Source: Psychrobacillus psychrotolerans | GTDB taxonomy: Bacteria > Bacillota > Bacilli > Bacillales_A > Planococcaceae | Direction: 5' to 3' | Assembly (NCBI RefSeq): GCF_900115805.1 | Contig: NZ_FOXU01000006.1 | Location: forward strand, 1 to 64,000 | DNA: 64,000 bases | Part shown: positions 7,619-15,585 of the stretch, in pieces | Position numbering within the stretch: position 1 is the stretch's first letter | Layout: every line of letters begins with the position of its first letter | Position numbers and translations under genes: made by a program | Notes under the pieces: generated by a model | The model's database searches: none | What the model was told of the DNA's origin: nothing | The model's input: only the letters and a program-made list of their open reading frames with translations

Positions 7619-8089
7619 ATGGAACTTAGATTGGAAAAAGCAATTGAAAATGATGCACAAGCTATTTTTGATATTCAGGTTAAAGCCTTTATGCCTTTGT
7701 TGAATAAGTATGAGGATTACGAAACAAACCCAGCAAATGAAACTATCGAAAGAGTAATATCGAGAATAAATCAACACAATGGTAGTTTTTATAAGATATT
7801 AGCTGACAATACCCTTGTGGGAGCTATCTGTATTTTTTGGAGAGAAGAAGTACAATTTTGGATTAGTCCGATGTTTATTTTGCCTACTCACCAAGGAAAA
7901 GGAATAGCTCAGAAGGTTATAAATTTAATTGAGTGTATGTTCCCTCAAGCAACCACGTGGGAATTAGCTACAATATTAGAGGAAGAACGAAATTGTTATT
8001 TATACGAAAAAATGGGTTATAGCAAAACAGGAATTAGCAAGAAATTAAACGATAACACAACCCTTATTTTTTATAAAAAGGTCTGTTAA
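7619..8089 (+). CDS. GNAT-family N-acetyltransferase
   Basis: A 156-residue acetyl-CoA-dependent acetyltransferase. The pyrophosphate-binding loop appears as LPTHQGKGIAQKVI at about residues 93-106, after a strand pair with WISPMFI. A second conserved element, YLYEKMGY, follows near residue 130. The start is ATG 7619 with AGAAGG 8 bases upstream; an in-frame GTG at 7610 overlaps that site. The substrate is unknown. It is a single-gene unit between repeats E and F. Confidence 0.8.
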   Translation: MELRLEKAIENDAQAIFDIQVKAFMPLLNKYEDYETNPANETIERVISRINQHNGSFYKILADNTLVGAICIFWREEVQFWISPMFILPTHQGKGIAQKVINLIECMFPQATTWELATILEEERNCYLYEKMGYSKTGISKKLNDNTTLIFYKKVC

Positions 8090-8101
8090 AACACAAAACA
8101 G

Positions 8102-8135
8102 CTTATTAAGCTAACGGGTGCTTTAGTTTAATAAG
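8102..8135 (+). repeat. Cassette-type repeat copy F, compact palindrome
   Basis: A 34-base palindrome whose ends CTTATTAA and TTAATAAG pair, with CTAA/TTAG inside and CGGGTGCT at the tip. It is a single-arm version of the element lying 12 bases after the acetyltransferase stop. The core CTAACGGGTGCTTTAGTTT is shared with copies B and C. Confidence 0.7.
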
Positions 8136-8204
8136 AAAGTATTTAAACAAGGTGGATTGCATTACACTATAAATAGGTGAATTTCGATAAAGGTAGGAAT
8201 GTGC

Positions 8205-8612
8205 ATGTATAAAAAACTAAGTAATATAGATTTTAAATATTTTATTGGTCAGAAGGTTACTGAGGTCAACACAGAAAAGAACGTACCTTTAGGGATGACT
8301 TTTGATACGGCTGGTTTAATCATTGAATGCCCTTGGAGATTACTAGTTTCTAATGAGATTATGATTGGTTATACAGACTGTATCCAATCCTCCGACAAAT
8401 TCTCGCATAAAAATGTTAAGGGGATTCTTATGGAAAAGAAAATAGTGAATATCTTACATTTTGAAAATATATCTGATTTAGTTGTGGAATTTGAAGGCAA
8501 CATTTATCTTGAGTTGTTTCACGACAGTACTTATTTTGAAGGATGGACATTAAGTGGAGATAACGGGTTTTATTTATTCACATTACCTGGAGGTACTTAT
8601 GATTTTAGTTGA
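8205..8612 (+). CDS. Hypothetical protein, 135 residues
   Basis: A soluble, beta-rich protein with no certain family. The C-terminal part (LELFHDSTYFEGWTLSG) looks like small orphan proteins found next to polymorphic-toxin immunity genes, but that is only an impression. I chose ATG 8205 because AGGTAGG ends 7 bases before it; the ATG six bases earlier is too close. It lies between repeats F and G. The stop is six bases before repeat G. Confidence 0.55.
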   Translation: MYKKLSNIDFKYFIGQKVTEVNTEKNVPLGMTFDTAGLIIECPWRLLVSNEIMIGYTDCIQSSDKFSHKNVKGILMEKKIVNILHFENISDLVVEFEGNIYLELFHDSTYFEGWTLSGDNGFYLFTLPGGTYDFS

Positions 8613-8618
8613 ACACTT

Positions 8619-8652
8619 CTTATTAAGCTAAAGGGTGCTTTAGTGAAATAAG
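8619..8652 (+). repeat. Cassette-type repeat copy G, compact palindrome
   Basis: A 34-base palindrome: CTTATT pairs with AATAAG and CTAAA with TTTAG around GGGTGC. It is the same length and plan as copy F and begins six bases after the upstream stop codon. Confidence 0.7.
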
Positions 8653-8713
8653 AAATGCAATAAATTTGGATATAGCCAAGAAAAAGAACATGTATGAAGG
8701 TATGTGAACACTG

Positions 8714-8935
8714 TTGTTTTACATTCTTTTTCTTCTTTGTTTAACATCAAGTGAGGAATTAGTAGAAGAATTAACAGAACCAAAATTTAAGGTTATCACA
8801 CAAAAACAGATGTTCAGTGAAAGTTCGAAAGATAAATTAATGGAATCCTTAAGAAGAATAGCTATATTGGATAATGAGAACAAGAAGATGAAAAACAATA
8901 ATGCTCGTTTACTTGGAAAGTTGACTAACAGATAA
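8714..8935 (+). CDS. Possible small protein or gene remnant
   Basis: A 73-residue reading frame from TTG 8714 with no good ribosome binding site. The last 45 residues are charged and helical (SKDKLMESLRRIAILDNENKKMKNNNARLLGKL) and look like a coiled coil. The first part is hydrophobic. It could be the tail of a truncated gene whose front was lost. It is followed directly by a strong terminator hairpin, which argues that something here is or was transcribed. Confidence 0.35.
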   Translation: MFYILFLLCLTSSEELVEELTEPKFKVITQKQMFSESSKDKLMESLRRIAILDNENKKMKNNNARLLGKLTNR

Positions 8936-8936
8936 G

Positions 8937-8989
8937 AAAACCCCTGTATCTTTTACCTACTAAGGATGATAATTGATACATGGGGTTTT
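8937..8989. terminator. Bidirectional terminator
   Basis: AAAACCCC.GTATC pairs with GATACAT.GGGGTTTT across a 26-base loop. A-runs and T-runs on both sides suit convergent transcripts from the array (+) and the tetR-like gene (-). Confidence 0.7.
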
Positions 8990-9005
8990 ATAATGGTTCT
9001 ATATA

Positions 9006-9542
9006 CTAGCCTAAAATGATATTTGTCAAACGGTTTACCGCAGTATGCAAAGTTTCTTTCCCCTCTACACATGCCATTGCAACCCCATAAATGCCCCAAC
9101 TCCAAAATGTAGCAAGAAAATAATGTTCTTCCTTCACACCATGCTCTTTATCTAATAAAGCGTGCAGATTTTCCGTCAATCGTTGTTTAATTTCATAGTC
9201 CATTTTCGGTTTAAATTCTTTAACTGCTCGTTGACAATGTAGGGCTAAATTTGTTTGAGAACCCATAATAGCTTGTAGGGACATAATAATCGTTTGTTCA
9301 TCGATGACTTCTTGTAATGCTACTTCTTTAAAAATTTCTTTCGTAAGAACTTCTCTTTGAATCACATCGATTAAATCGTATTTATCCATAAAATGATAGT
9401 AAAATGTTGAACGGTTAATCTCTGCTTCTTGTGTAATATCAGCAATGGAAATATCACTAAAATCTTTTTGTTTAATCAGTCTCATAAAACTATTCATGAT
9501 ATTTTGTCTTGTCCGTTGAACCCGTGGATCTAGTTTTTTCAT
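9006..9542 (-). CDS. TetR/AcrR-family transcriptional regulator
   Basis: A 178-residue repressor-type protein. The N-terminal helix-turn-helix (about residues 10-55) has the TetR signature: ADITQEAEINRSTFYYHFMDKYDL. The C-terminal helical domain would bind an unknown ligand. It is coded downstream of the azoreductase on the same strand, but a strong terminator lies between them. It is therefore probably transcribed from its own promoter and controls azoR and itself. Confidence 0.85.
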   Translation of the reverse strand: MKKLDPRVQRTRQNIMNSFMRLIKQKDFSDISIADITQEAEINRSTFYYHFMDKYDLIDVIQREVLTKEIFKEVALQEVIDEQTIIMSLQAIMGSQTNLALHCQRAVKEFKPKMDYEIKQRLTENLHALLDKEHGVKEEHYFLATFWSWGIYGVAMACVEGKETLHTAVNRLTNIILG

Positions 9543-9637
9543 TCGTACCTACCTCCTCAAAACAAAATTATTTTTTAACACTTGTTGGATTAAATGAATG
9601 ACTCGATTATAACAGAAAAATTTTCAGAAAAAAATAA

Positions 9638-9674
9638 GCAATTCGTGGTCCATACAAAATGGACCACGAATTGC
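9638..9674. terminator. Terminator of the azoreductase gene
   Basis: A perfect 16-base stem, GCAATTCGTGGTCCAT against ATGGACCACGAATTGC, encloses a five-base loop. On the minus strand it is followed by TTATTTTTTT, a normal rho-independent signal for the gene at 9695-10330. Confidence 0.85.
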
Positions 9675-9694
9675 AATATAAAGATAATAAACGA

Positions 9695-10330
9695 TTAGAA
9701 TTTTTGTGCTAATTGCTTTGCTCGCTCGATGCCTTCTGCTTTAATTTCCTCTGCTTTTGTTGGCATTTTAGCTTGACCTTCAATAAATAGACCTTCGTAT
9801 TCAGTAATACCCATGAAGTTCATGATATGTTTTAAGTATCTATCGCCTAGCTCTTCATCTGCTAAATGACCTACTGAATAAAAATCTCCACGAGCTTGAA
9901 TGTGAAACACTTTTTTACCATGAAGTAAGCCTACAGCACCAGTTTCCGTATATCTAAACGTCTTACCAGGTACAGCTACAGCATCAATGTATGCTTTCAC
10001 AACTGCTGGAAATGAGAAATTCCACATCGGCGTTACGAATATCATTTTATCCGCTGAAATAAATTGATCGAGAACTTCGTTTAGGCGACTAACTTTTGCT
10101 AATTCCTCAGTTGAAAGAGCATCCAATGGCTGTCCTGCACGAAGTTTTCCCCACCCACTGAAAACATCTGCATCTAAATTTGGAATATCGTCCTTAAATA
10201 AATCCACGGTTACAATTTCATCCATTGGGTTTGTTTCTTTATATGTTTCAATAAATGCCTTTCCTGCTGCCATACTAAACGAATGATTTTCATCATTTGG
10301 ATTTGCTGTAATAAATAATACCTTAGTCAT
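9695..10330 (-). CDS. azoR: FMN-dependent NADH-azoreductase / quinone reductase
   Basis: A 211-residue flavodoxin-fold oxidoreductase of the AzoR family. It transfers two electrons from NAD(P)H through FMN to quinones and azo or nitroaromatic compounds. Visible features are the N-terminal FMN phosphate loop ([19 protein letters not shown]), [17 protein letters not shown] near residue 100, and ARGDFYS near residue 152. Genes of this type are often induced by electrophiles through a nearby regulator, here the TetR-like protein. The protein is cytoplasmic and normally a homodimer. Confidence 0.88.
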   Translation of the reverse strand: MTKVLFITANPNDENHSFSMAAGKAFIETYKETNPMDEIVTVDLFKDDIPNLDADVFSGWGKLRAGQPLDALSTEELAKVSRLNEVLDQFISADKMIFVTPMWNFSFPAVVKAYIDAVAVPGKTFRYTETGAVGLLHGKKVFHIQARGDFYSVGHLADEELGDRYLKHIMNFMGITEYEGLFIEGQAKMPTKAEEIKAEGIERAKQLAQKF

Positions 10331-10361
10331 AATTATTCCCTCTATTTCTTTAAGATTTACA

Positions 10362-10372
10362 ACAACTGTTGT
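10362..10372. promoter_or_regulatory. Palindrome upstream of azoR, possible TetR-type operator
   Basis: ACAACTGTTGT is an 11-base palindrome about 32 bases before the azoR start. A related AACACTTGTT lies before the tetR-like gene at about 9577-9586. The two shared half-sites suggest an operator, but the match is short. Confidence 0.35.
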
Positions 10373-10571
10373 GTGAATTAGTATAAAACGATTTATTAAC
10401 TAAACAAACCAACAGTTTTATCGAATTGTTGCAAATCCAACATTCAGCTCGTATTGACTAAAAAAAGAATAATCTAAATAAAATTAAATCTCCTGTCATA
10501 AAAAAAGATTAGAGAAGATTAGATTCCTGACACGTAGGCCCAGACGGAAAAACAAGAAAGAAGAAATAACT

Positions 10572-10600
10572 CTTATTCAACTAACGTCGTGCTTTAGTAA
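10572..10600 (+). repeat. Cassette-type repeat copy H, single arm
   Basis: CTTATTCAACTAACG.CGTGCTTTAGTAAA matches arm 1 of the other copies, including the outer CTTATTCAA. No second arm is seen. It is the last clear copy and lies in an otherwise empty 430-base stretch between azoR and the next gene. That stretch also holds a terminator hairpin at 10619-10660. Confidence 0.6.
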
Positions 10601-10618
10601 AAAAATGGACATCAAAGT

Positions 10619-10660
10619 AAACGGAGCTTGGAGATACAATTCACAGCTCCGTTTTATTTG
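10619..10660 (+). terminator. Rho-independent terminator hairpin
   Basis: CGGAGCT and AGCTCCG pair across about 16 bases and are followed by TTTTATTT. No obvious + strand gene precedes it, so it may be left over from a lost cassette between the azoreductase gene and copy H. Confidence 0.55.
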
Positions 10661-10808
10661 TAGTATTTTTTAAATCATCCTTTACCTTTAACATAGCCAA
10701 AATAAAAAACCCAGTCCATTGAACTGAGCAATACATTGCCTACGCAGTATTTAACTTTATAAGAAAATGGACCTCTATTATATTTAGCTATTTATTCAGA
10801 TTCGGTGA

Positions 10809-10988
10809 TCAGGATTCGCTTGGTTTTGTAACTATTTTTACAAGTGCAGTGGATGTTATAACAAACATGGCAATAGTATAAGTACCGGTGATTAAACTAT
10901 TTGCCCCACTATAATAGAGAGCAAGCAAAACAGTAAGGGATAAGCTATTCAAAATAACAAATAACCTTATTTTATGAGTTCCTTTCAC
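10809..10988 (-). CDS. Small membrane protein, unknown function
   Basis: A 59-residue protein with two hydrophobic segments (about residues 7-24 and 30-50), so probably a hairpin in the cytoplasmic membrane. I read the start as GTG 10988 because GGGAGGG lies six bases upstream. The ATG at 11003 contains that binding site in its own first codons. There is no recognised family. It is followed by 470 bases of non-coding sequence. Confidence 0.5.
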   Translation of the reverse strand: MKGTHKIRLFVILNSLSLTVLLALYYSGANSLITGTYTIAMFVITSTALVKIVTKPSES

Positions 10989-11070
10989 AATATTCCCTCC
11001 CATATATGCCCTTTTAAGACCATTTTATTTTTCTCTCATTTTATACTAATTTGGAAAAGATAAACATAGC

Positions 11071-11646
11071 TCACTTATTAAATAAGTTAGGTAGAACAAC
11101 TTTCCATATATCATTTTCTTTTTTTAATTCCATTAAGGTTGTAGCTGTGAACCTGCCATAGGTAACCAATAATTCGACAAATAAGCCATTACTCTCTTCT
11201 TGTTTTACCTGGATTGAATCATAATATCTGAAATCTAAGGCTATTTCCATGTTGGATATGTTAAGGTGCTTATAATATTTATCTTTAAAATTGTCGAATT
11301 CCAATGACTCACCTTCCATATAAGCCAACGCATAGATAGCTTCGATATCATCAATAACTGCTGAATGAATATATATAAGTAAAATATTTTCTGGTGAAAA
11401 AACTTTTAAGTATTTTGTATCATATTCTTCCGCAAATTGTTTATAGGACTTTAATTCTTCTTCCGACAAGTTAGTTAAATAAGAAAACTGTTCTTCCGAG
11501 TCCACCATCTTTAATACTTTCTCATCCACTTTACTGATTACATGTTCCTTTTTTGTTTCATTTGTTTTTAAGGAATTACTAGGCGTACAACCAGTTATTA
11601 AGAATAATGAAGTTAAAAATGCAACGAGAGAAATATTAGATTTCAA
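11071..11646 (-). CDS. Putative lipoprotein, unknown function
   Basis: A 191-residue protein with a classic lipoprotein signal: a short basic start, a hydrophobic core and LITGC with the lipid-bearing Cys at residue 20. I place the start at TTG 11646, about 8 bases after AAAGGAG; the ATG at 11664 overlaps that site. The mature part is acidic and helical with no known domain. It is probably anchored to the outer face of the membrane. Confidence 0.6.
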   Translation of the reverse strand: MKSNISLVAFLTSLFLITGCTPSNSLKTNETKKEHVISKVDEKVLKMVDSEEQFSYLTNLSEEELKSYKQFAEEYDTKYLKVFSPENILLIYIHSAVIDDIEAIYALAYMEGESLEFDNFKDKYYKHLNISNMEIALDFRYYDSIQVKQEESNGLFVELLVTYGRFTATTLMELKKENDIWKVVLPNLFNK

Positions 11647-11779
11647 ATAAATTACTCCTTTCATGCACCCTTGTAAGCTATATATTCTGCATGTTCTTAA
11701 TTATTCCTTCTTCTACAATAGTAGCCTTACTTTTCACGAGTTTCAAATAGCCTCTAGAGTTCGAAGTTCTAGTTTTTGT

Positions 11780-11808
11780 TGAATTGTCAAAACTTTTCTT
11801 ATATAATG
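11780..11808 (+). promoter_or_regulatory. Sigma-A promoter of the acyl-CoA ligase gene
   Basis: TTGAAT (11780-11785) and TATAAT (11803-11808) are separated by 17 bases. Transcription should start about 10 bases downstream, right inside the FadR-like box. Confidence 0.65.
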
Positions 11809-11820
11809 AATATGGGATAA

Positions 11821-11838
11821 TGAATGGTCATTCATTCA
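11821..11838. promoter_or_regulatory. FadR-like operator
   Basis: TGAATGGTCATTCATTCA keeps both outer halves (TGAATG and TCATTCA) of the Bacillus FadR site, which controls fatty-acid degradation genes and is released by long-chain acyl-CoA. It begins 12 bases after the -10 element, a position suited to repression. Confidence 0.65.
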
Positions 11839-11858
11839 AAAAGATGGGGGACGAGAAT

Positions 11859-13406
11859 ATGAGTTTAGTTTCACGTGTTCAACAGATTGCCAGTGAGCAT
11901 CCAGAGAAGATTGCTTATAACTTTATGGGGAAAGATACTACATACGCAGCATTTGAACAATCAGTGGAGTTATTTGCAGGGGCTTTAAAGTCAATTGGTG
12001 TGGAAAAAGGGGATAATATAGGTTTTTTACTAGGTAACTCACCACACTTTTTAATTTCTTTATATGCCACTATGCGAATAGGTGCTACCGCTGTTCCGAT
12101 AAACCCAATTTATTCGCCAGATGAAATCAGTTATATTGTAAAAAACAGCGACGCTAAAGTAATTATTGCTCTTGATGCATTATTACCATTAGTAGAGAAA
12201 GCTGCAGGGGTTTTCACTTCGGTTGAAAATTATATTATTTGTGAAACACAACCAGACACGGTTCAAAAACTAGCTGCTTTACCTGAAAACTTGAAGACAA
12301 AAGTGAAACCGTTTTCAGTAATGATTTCTTCAGCTGCTATGGGTACGTCTGCTGTGGAAACTGATCCAGATGATATAGCAGTAATCTTATATACTTCCGG
12401 AACAACTGGTCATCCAAAGGGTGCAATGTTAACATATAACAATATTTACTCCAATGCTCGAGATGTTGCAGAATACTTAAAGATTAATACAGAGGATCGC
12501 GTAATTACAACGTTACCTGTATTTCATGTGTTCGCTTTAACAGTTGTTGTGAATGCTCCATTATTAATGGGTGCAACGCTACTATTAATTCCAAGATTTA
12601 GCCCGCAAGAAGTGTTTCAAATTGCAAAAGAGCAACAAGCTACTGTATTTGCAGGTGTTCCAACAATGTATAATTTCTTGTATCAATTCCCTGAAGGAAA
12701 TGCAGAAGATTTTTCCAGTATACGTTTAGCAATATCAGGAGGATCTTCTTTACCTGTAGCCCTGTTGCATAACTTTGAGGACAAGTTCAATGTTCGTATA
12801 TCTGAAGGGTATGGATTGTCAGAGGCATCACCAGTTACATGCTTTAACCCAATTGACCGTGATCGCAAGCCTGGTTCAATCGGAACAAATATCATAAATG
12901 TGGAGAACAAAATCGTCAATGAGCTTGGGGAAGAAGTTTCAGTAGGTGAGGTAGGAGAGTTAATCGTTCGTGGACCTAACGTGATGAAAGGTTACTACAA
13001 AATGCCGGAAGAAACAGCAAGTGCCATTCGCGATGGGTGGTTATATACTGGGGATCTGGCTAGACAAGATGAGGAAGGTTATTTCTTTATCGTAGATCGC
13101 AAAAAGGATATGATTATCGTAGGTGGGTATAATGTCTATCCTCGTGAAGTGGAGGAAGTTTTGTTTGCACATCCAGGTATCGTTGAGGCAGCGGTTGTCG
13201 GAATCCCTGATCCAAACTTTGGAGAAGAAGTGCTTGCATTTGTTGTAAAAAAAGATCCTACATTAACAGCGCAACAACTGGAAGCATATTGTTTAGAAAA
13301 ACTAGCAAAATATAAAGTGCCGAAGAAGATTGAATTCTTAGAGGAACTTCCGAAGAACACAACGGGTAAAATATTACGTCGTTCTTTAAAACCACAAACA
13401 GTTTAA
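11859..13406 (+). CDS. yhfL: Long-chain fatty-acid-CoA ligase (YhfL-like)
   Basis: A 515-residue AMP-forming ligase that activates fatty acids with ATP and CoA. The phosphate loop YTSGTTGHPKGAM is at about residues 177-189, GYGLSEASPVTCFNP near 310, the YTGDLA and DRKKDMIIVGGYNVYPRE hinge motifs at about 395-430, and the catalytic Lys in PKNTTGKILRR near the end. Length and sequence closely resemble B. subtilis YhfL. The start is ATG 11859; an ATG at 11784 overlaps the promoter. Regulation by a FadR-type repressor is inferred from the box just upstream. A terminator follows at 13422. Confidence 0.88.
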   Translation: MSLVSRVQQIASEHPEKIAYNFMGKDTTYAAFEQSVELFAGALKSIGVEKGDNIGFLLGNSPHFLISLYATMRIGATAVPINPIYSPDEISYIVKNSDAKVIIALDALLPLVEKAAGVFTSVENYIICETQPDTVQKLAALPENLKTKVKPFSVMISSAAMGTSAVETDPDDIAVILYTSGTTGHPKGAMLTYNNIYSNARDVAEYLKINTEDRVITTLPVFHVFALTVVVNAPLLMGATLLLIPRFSPQEVFQIAKEQQATVFAGVPTMYNFLYQFPEGNAEDFSSIRLAISGGSSLPVALLHNFEDKFNVRISEGYGLSEASPVTCFNPIDRDRKPGSIGTNIINVENKIVNELGEEVSVGEVGELIVRGPNVMKGYYKMPEETASAIRDGWLYTGDLARQDEEGYFFIVDRKKDMIIVGGYNVYPREVEEVLFAHPGIVEAAVVGIPDPNFGEEVLAFVVKKDPTLTAQQLEAYCLEKLAKYKVPKKIEFLEELPKNTTGKILRRSLKPQTV

Positions 13407-13421
13407 GAGATAAATTTGTTC

Positions 13422-13456
13422 AAGCTCCTCATGTATCTATGAGGAGCTTTTTTTTA
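13422..13456 (+). terminator. Terminator
   Basis: AAGCTCCTCAT and ATGAGGAGCTT pair around a six-base loop, followed by a run of T. Confidence 0.85.
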
Positions 13457-13545
13457 TATAAACTTTTCATAGAAAATAGAAGGAAAAAGATTTCGGTTGT
13501 CGAAATAAATAGGGAGAGAAATTTAAATAGAGGGAGATATTAATA

Positions 13546-15522
13546 ATGGCAAAACGAAAATTAGAAGCTACTGATTTATTTAAAATACAATCAATCACCA
13601 ATCCAGTAATTTCACCGGACGGGAATGAGGCAGTTTTCATCCGTACGGAAATGCACAAAAAGGATAACAAGTACTATGCTTACTTATATCATGTGAAGAT
13701 CGAAACGAGTGAGGTAACACAATGGACTCATGCAAAAGAAAAAGTATCCTCTCCGAAATGGTCTGCAGATGGTAAACAATTAGCATTTATATCGAATCGT
13801 GACGATAAAAACCAAATTTACATAATGTCGGCTAAAGGTGGAGAAGCAAAACAGCTGACGAAATTTGAAAAAGGTGTTTCGAGCTTTATATGGTCTCCTT
13901 GTAGTAAAAAGATTTGGTTCTCTGCATCTCTAAAAGATGGGAGAAGTTGGACAGACGAAGCTGAAGAGAAAGAAGACAAACTACCAGAAGCTTACGTGGT
14001 AGATAATATGAAGTACCATAATGATGGTGTAGGATTATTACCAAAAGATACTTACCGACAAATAGGGTCTATCGTTATAGCATCAGGGGAAATTAAAGCC
14101 TTCACCGAAGGTACATTTAATCATAGTCTACAAGCAATTTCTCATGATGGAAAAAAACTAGTAATGGGTGTTAATCGTGATGAAAGTCAAGATTTTTCAT
14201 TCCATGAACCTATGTTATTAATCGATATAGAAACGAAAAAGGAATCAGTAATCATTGAAGAAGACGGACACTTTGGAGGAGCTACATTTTCATCGGATGA
14301 CCAATATATCGCTTTTGGTGGAATGCTTCACACATTTAAAAATGCAACGCATGCAGAAGTATATGTATATGAAGTGAGTACTGGAAAACTCCAAATACTA
14401 ACAGAAGGGATAGACGCGCCAGTAGGTGACTATGCAGGGGCGGATATTCAACAAGGAGCAAATGCACCTGATGTTGTTTGGACTAACCAGAATCACCTAT
14501 ATTTCCAGTTATCCACAATGGGAGACGTACGTCTGTATTTTGCATCTTTGGATGGAGAAATTTATCCAGCATCTCCAGAAAACGAGCATGTATATGGATA
14601 CGATATCGCTAGAAATGGAACTTATGCTCTAGCGACAATAAGTAATACAATATTTCCCGGGGAATTATTTAAACTAAATTTGGCGACTGGTGAAAGAATT
14701 ACAATCACTAACTTTAACGAAGAGTTGATAAACGAGGTAGAGCTTGTCGAACCAGAAGCCATTGTGTATAAGGGTCTTAACGATTGGGATGTACATGGTT
14801 GGCTTATGAAGCCAGCGGGCTATCAAGAAGGACAGAAGTATCCCCTTGTTGTGGAAATTCACGGTGGACCTCATACGATGTATGCAAATACGTTTTTCCA
14901 TGAGCTTCAACTATTAGCAGCCCAAGGGTATGGAGTATTATATGTAAATCCACGTGGAAGTCACTCATATAGTCAACATTTCGTCGACGCTGTTCGTGGG
15001 GACTACGGTGGTGGCGACTATGAAGATATCATGGCTGGAGTAGACTATGTGTTGAAGGAAAACGACTGGGTTGATGAAAAACGTTTAGGAGTAACTGGTG
15101 GGAGCTATGGTGGATTTATGACTAACTGGATCGTCGGTCATACAAATCGATTTAATGCAGCTGTTACACAGCGTTCGATTTCTAATTGGATTAGTTTTTA
15201 TGGAGTTTCTGATATTGGATACTATTTCACACCATGGCAAATTGGCACTGATATGACAAATATCGATAAACTATGGGATGCTTCTCCGCTTAAATATGCA
15301 GCTAATGTAGAGACACCTTTATTGATCTTGCATAGTGAAAATGACTATCGCTGTCCTATCGAACAAGGACAACAGCTATATATTACGCTAAAAGCTATGG
15401 GGAAAGAGACAAGTTTCGTTCGTTTCCCGCAATCTGATCATAATTTATCTCGAGTAGGGTTCCCAAATCTAAGACAAACACGACTAGACCAAATCACAAG
15501 CTGGTTTGCAAAATATCTTTGA
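13546..15522 (+). CDS. yuxL: S9-family prolyl oligopeptidase / acylaminoacyl peptidase
   Basis: A 658-residue cytoplasmic serine peptidase. The first 400 residues are a beta-propeller with WD40-like PD40 repeats (SPDGNEAVF, SADGKQLAF, SSDDQYIAF). The last 250 form the alpha/beta hydrolase with the nucleophile in GGSYGGFM (Ser about 520), Asp in ENDYRCP (about 599) and His in SDHNLSR (about 631). It matches B. subtilis YuxL in length and layout and should cleave short peptides. The start is ATG 13546 behind AGAGGGAG. It forms a single-gene transcript ended by a perfect hairpin. Confidence 0.88.
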   Translation: MAKRKLEATDLFKIQSITNPVISPDGNEAVFIRTEMHKKDNKYYAYLYHVKIETSEVTQWTHAKEKVSSPKWSADGKQLAFISNRDDKNQIYIMSAKGGEAKQLTKFEKGVSSFIWSPCSKKIWFSASLKDGRSWTDEAEEKEDKLPEAYVVDNMKYHNDGVGLLPKDTYRQIGSIVIASGEIKAFTEGTFNHSLQAISHDGKKLVMGVNRDESQDFSFHEPMLLIDIETKKESVIIEEDGHFGGATFSSDDQYIAFGGMLHTFKNATHAEVYVYEVSTGKLQILTEGIDAPVGDYAGADIQQGANAPDVVWTNQNHLYFQLSTMGDVRLYFASLDGEIYPASPENEHVYGYDIARNGTYALATISNTIFPGELFKLNLATGERITITNFNEELINEVELVEPEAIVYKGLNDWDVHGWLMKPAGYQEGQKYPLVVEIHGGPHTMYANTFFHELQLLAAQGYGVLYVNPRGSHSYSQHFVDAVRGDYGGGDYEDIMAGVDYVLKENDWVDEKRLGVTGGSYGGFMTNWIVGHTNRFNAAVTQRSISNWISFYGVSDIGYYFTPWQIGTDMTNIDKLWDASPLKYAANVETPLLILHSENDYRCPIEQGQQLYITLKAMGKETSFVRFPQSDHNLSRVGFPNLRQTRLDQITSWFAKYL

Positions 15523-15530
15523 AAATAGAG

Positions 15531-15568
15531 AAAACCCCTTCATTTCGATTTTGAAATGAAGGGGTTTT
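15531..15568. terminator. Bidirectional terminator
   Basis: A 16-base perfect stem (AAAACCCCTTCATTTC and its complement) with a six-base loop lies between convergent genes and serves both. Confidence 0.9.
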
Positions 15569-15585
15569 GTTGAATCGGAAACTTA

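Noticed and set aside
1-10700. Prophage or integrative element
   Set aside because: No integrase, phage structural genes or conjugation genes occur in this region, so a conventional element is not supported.
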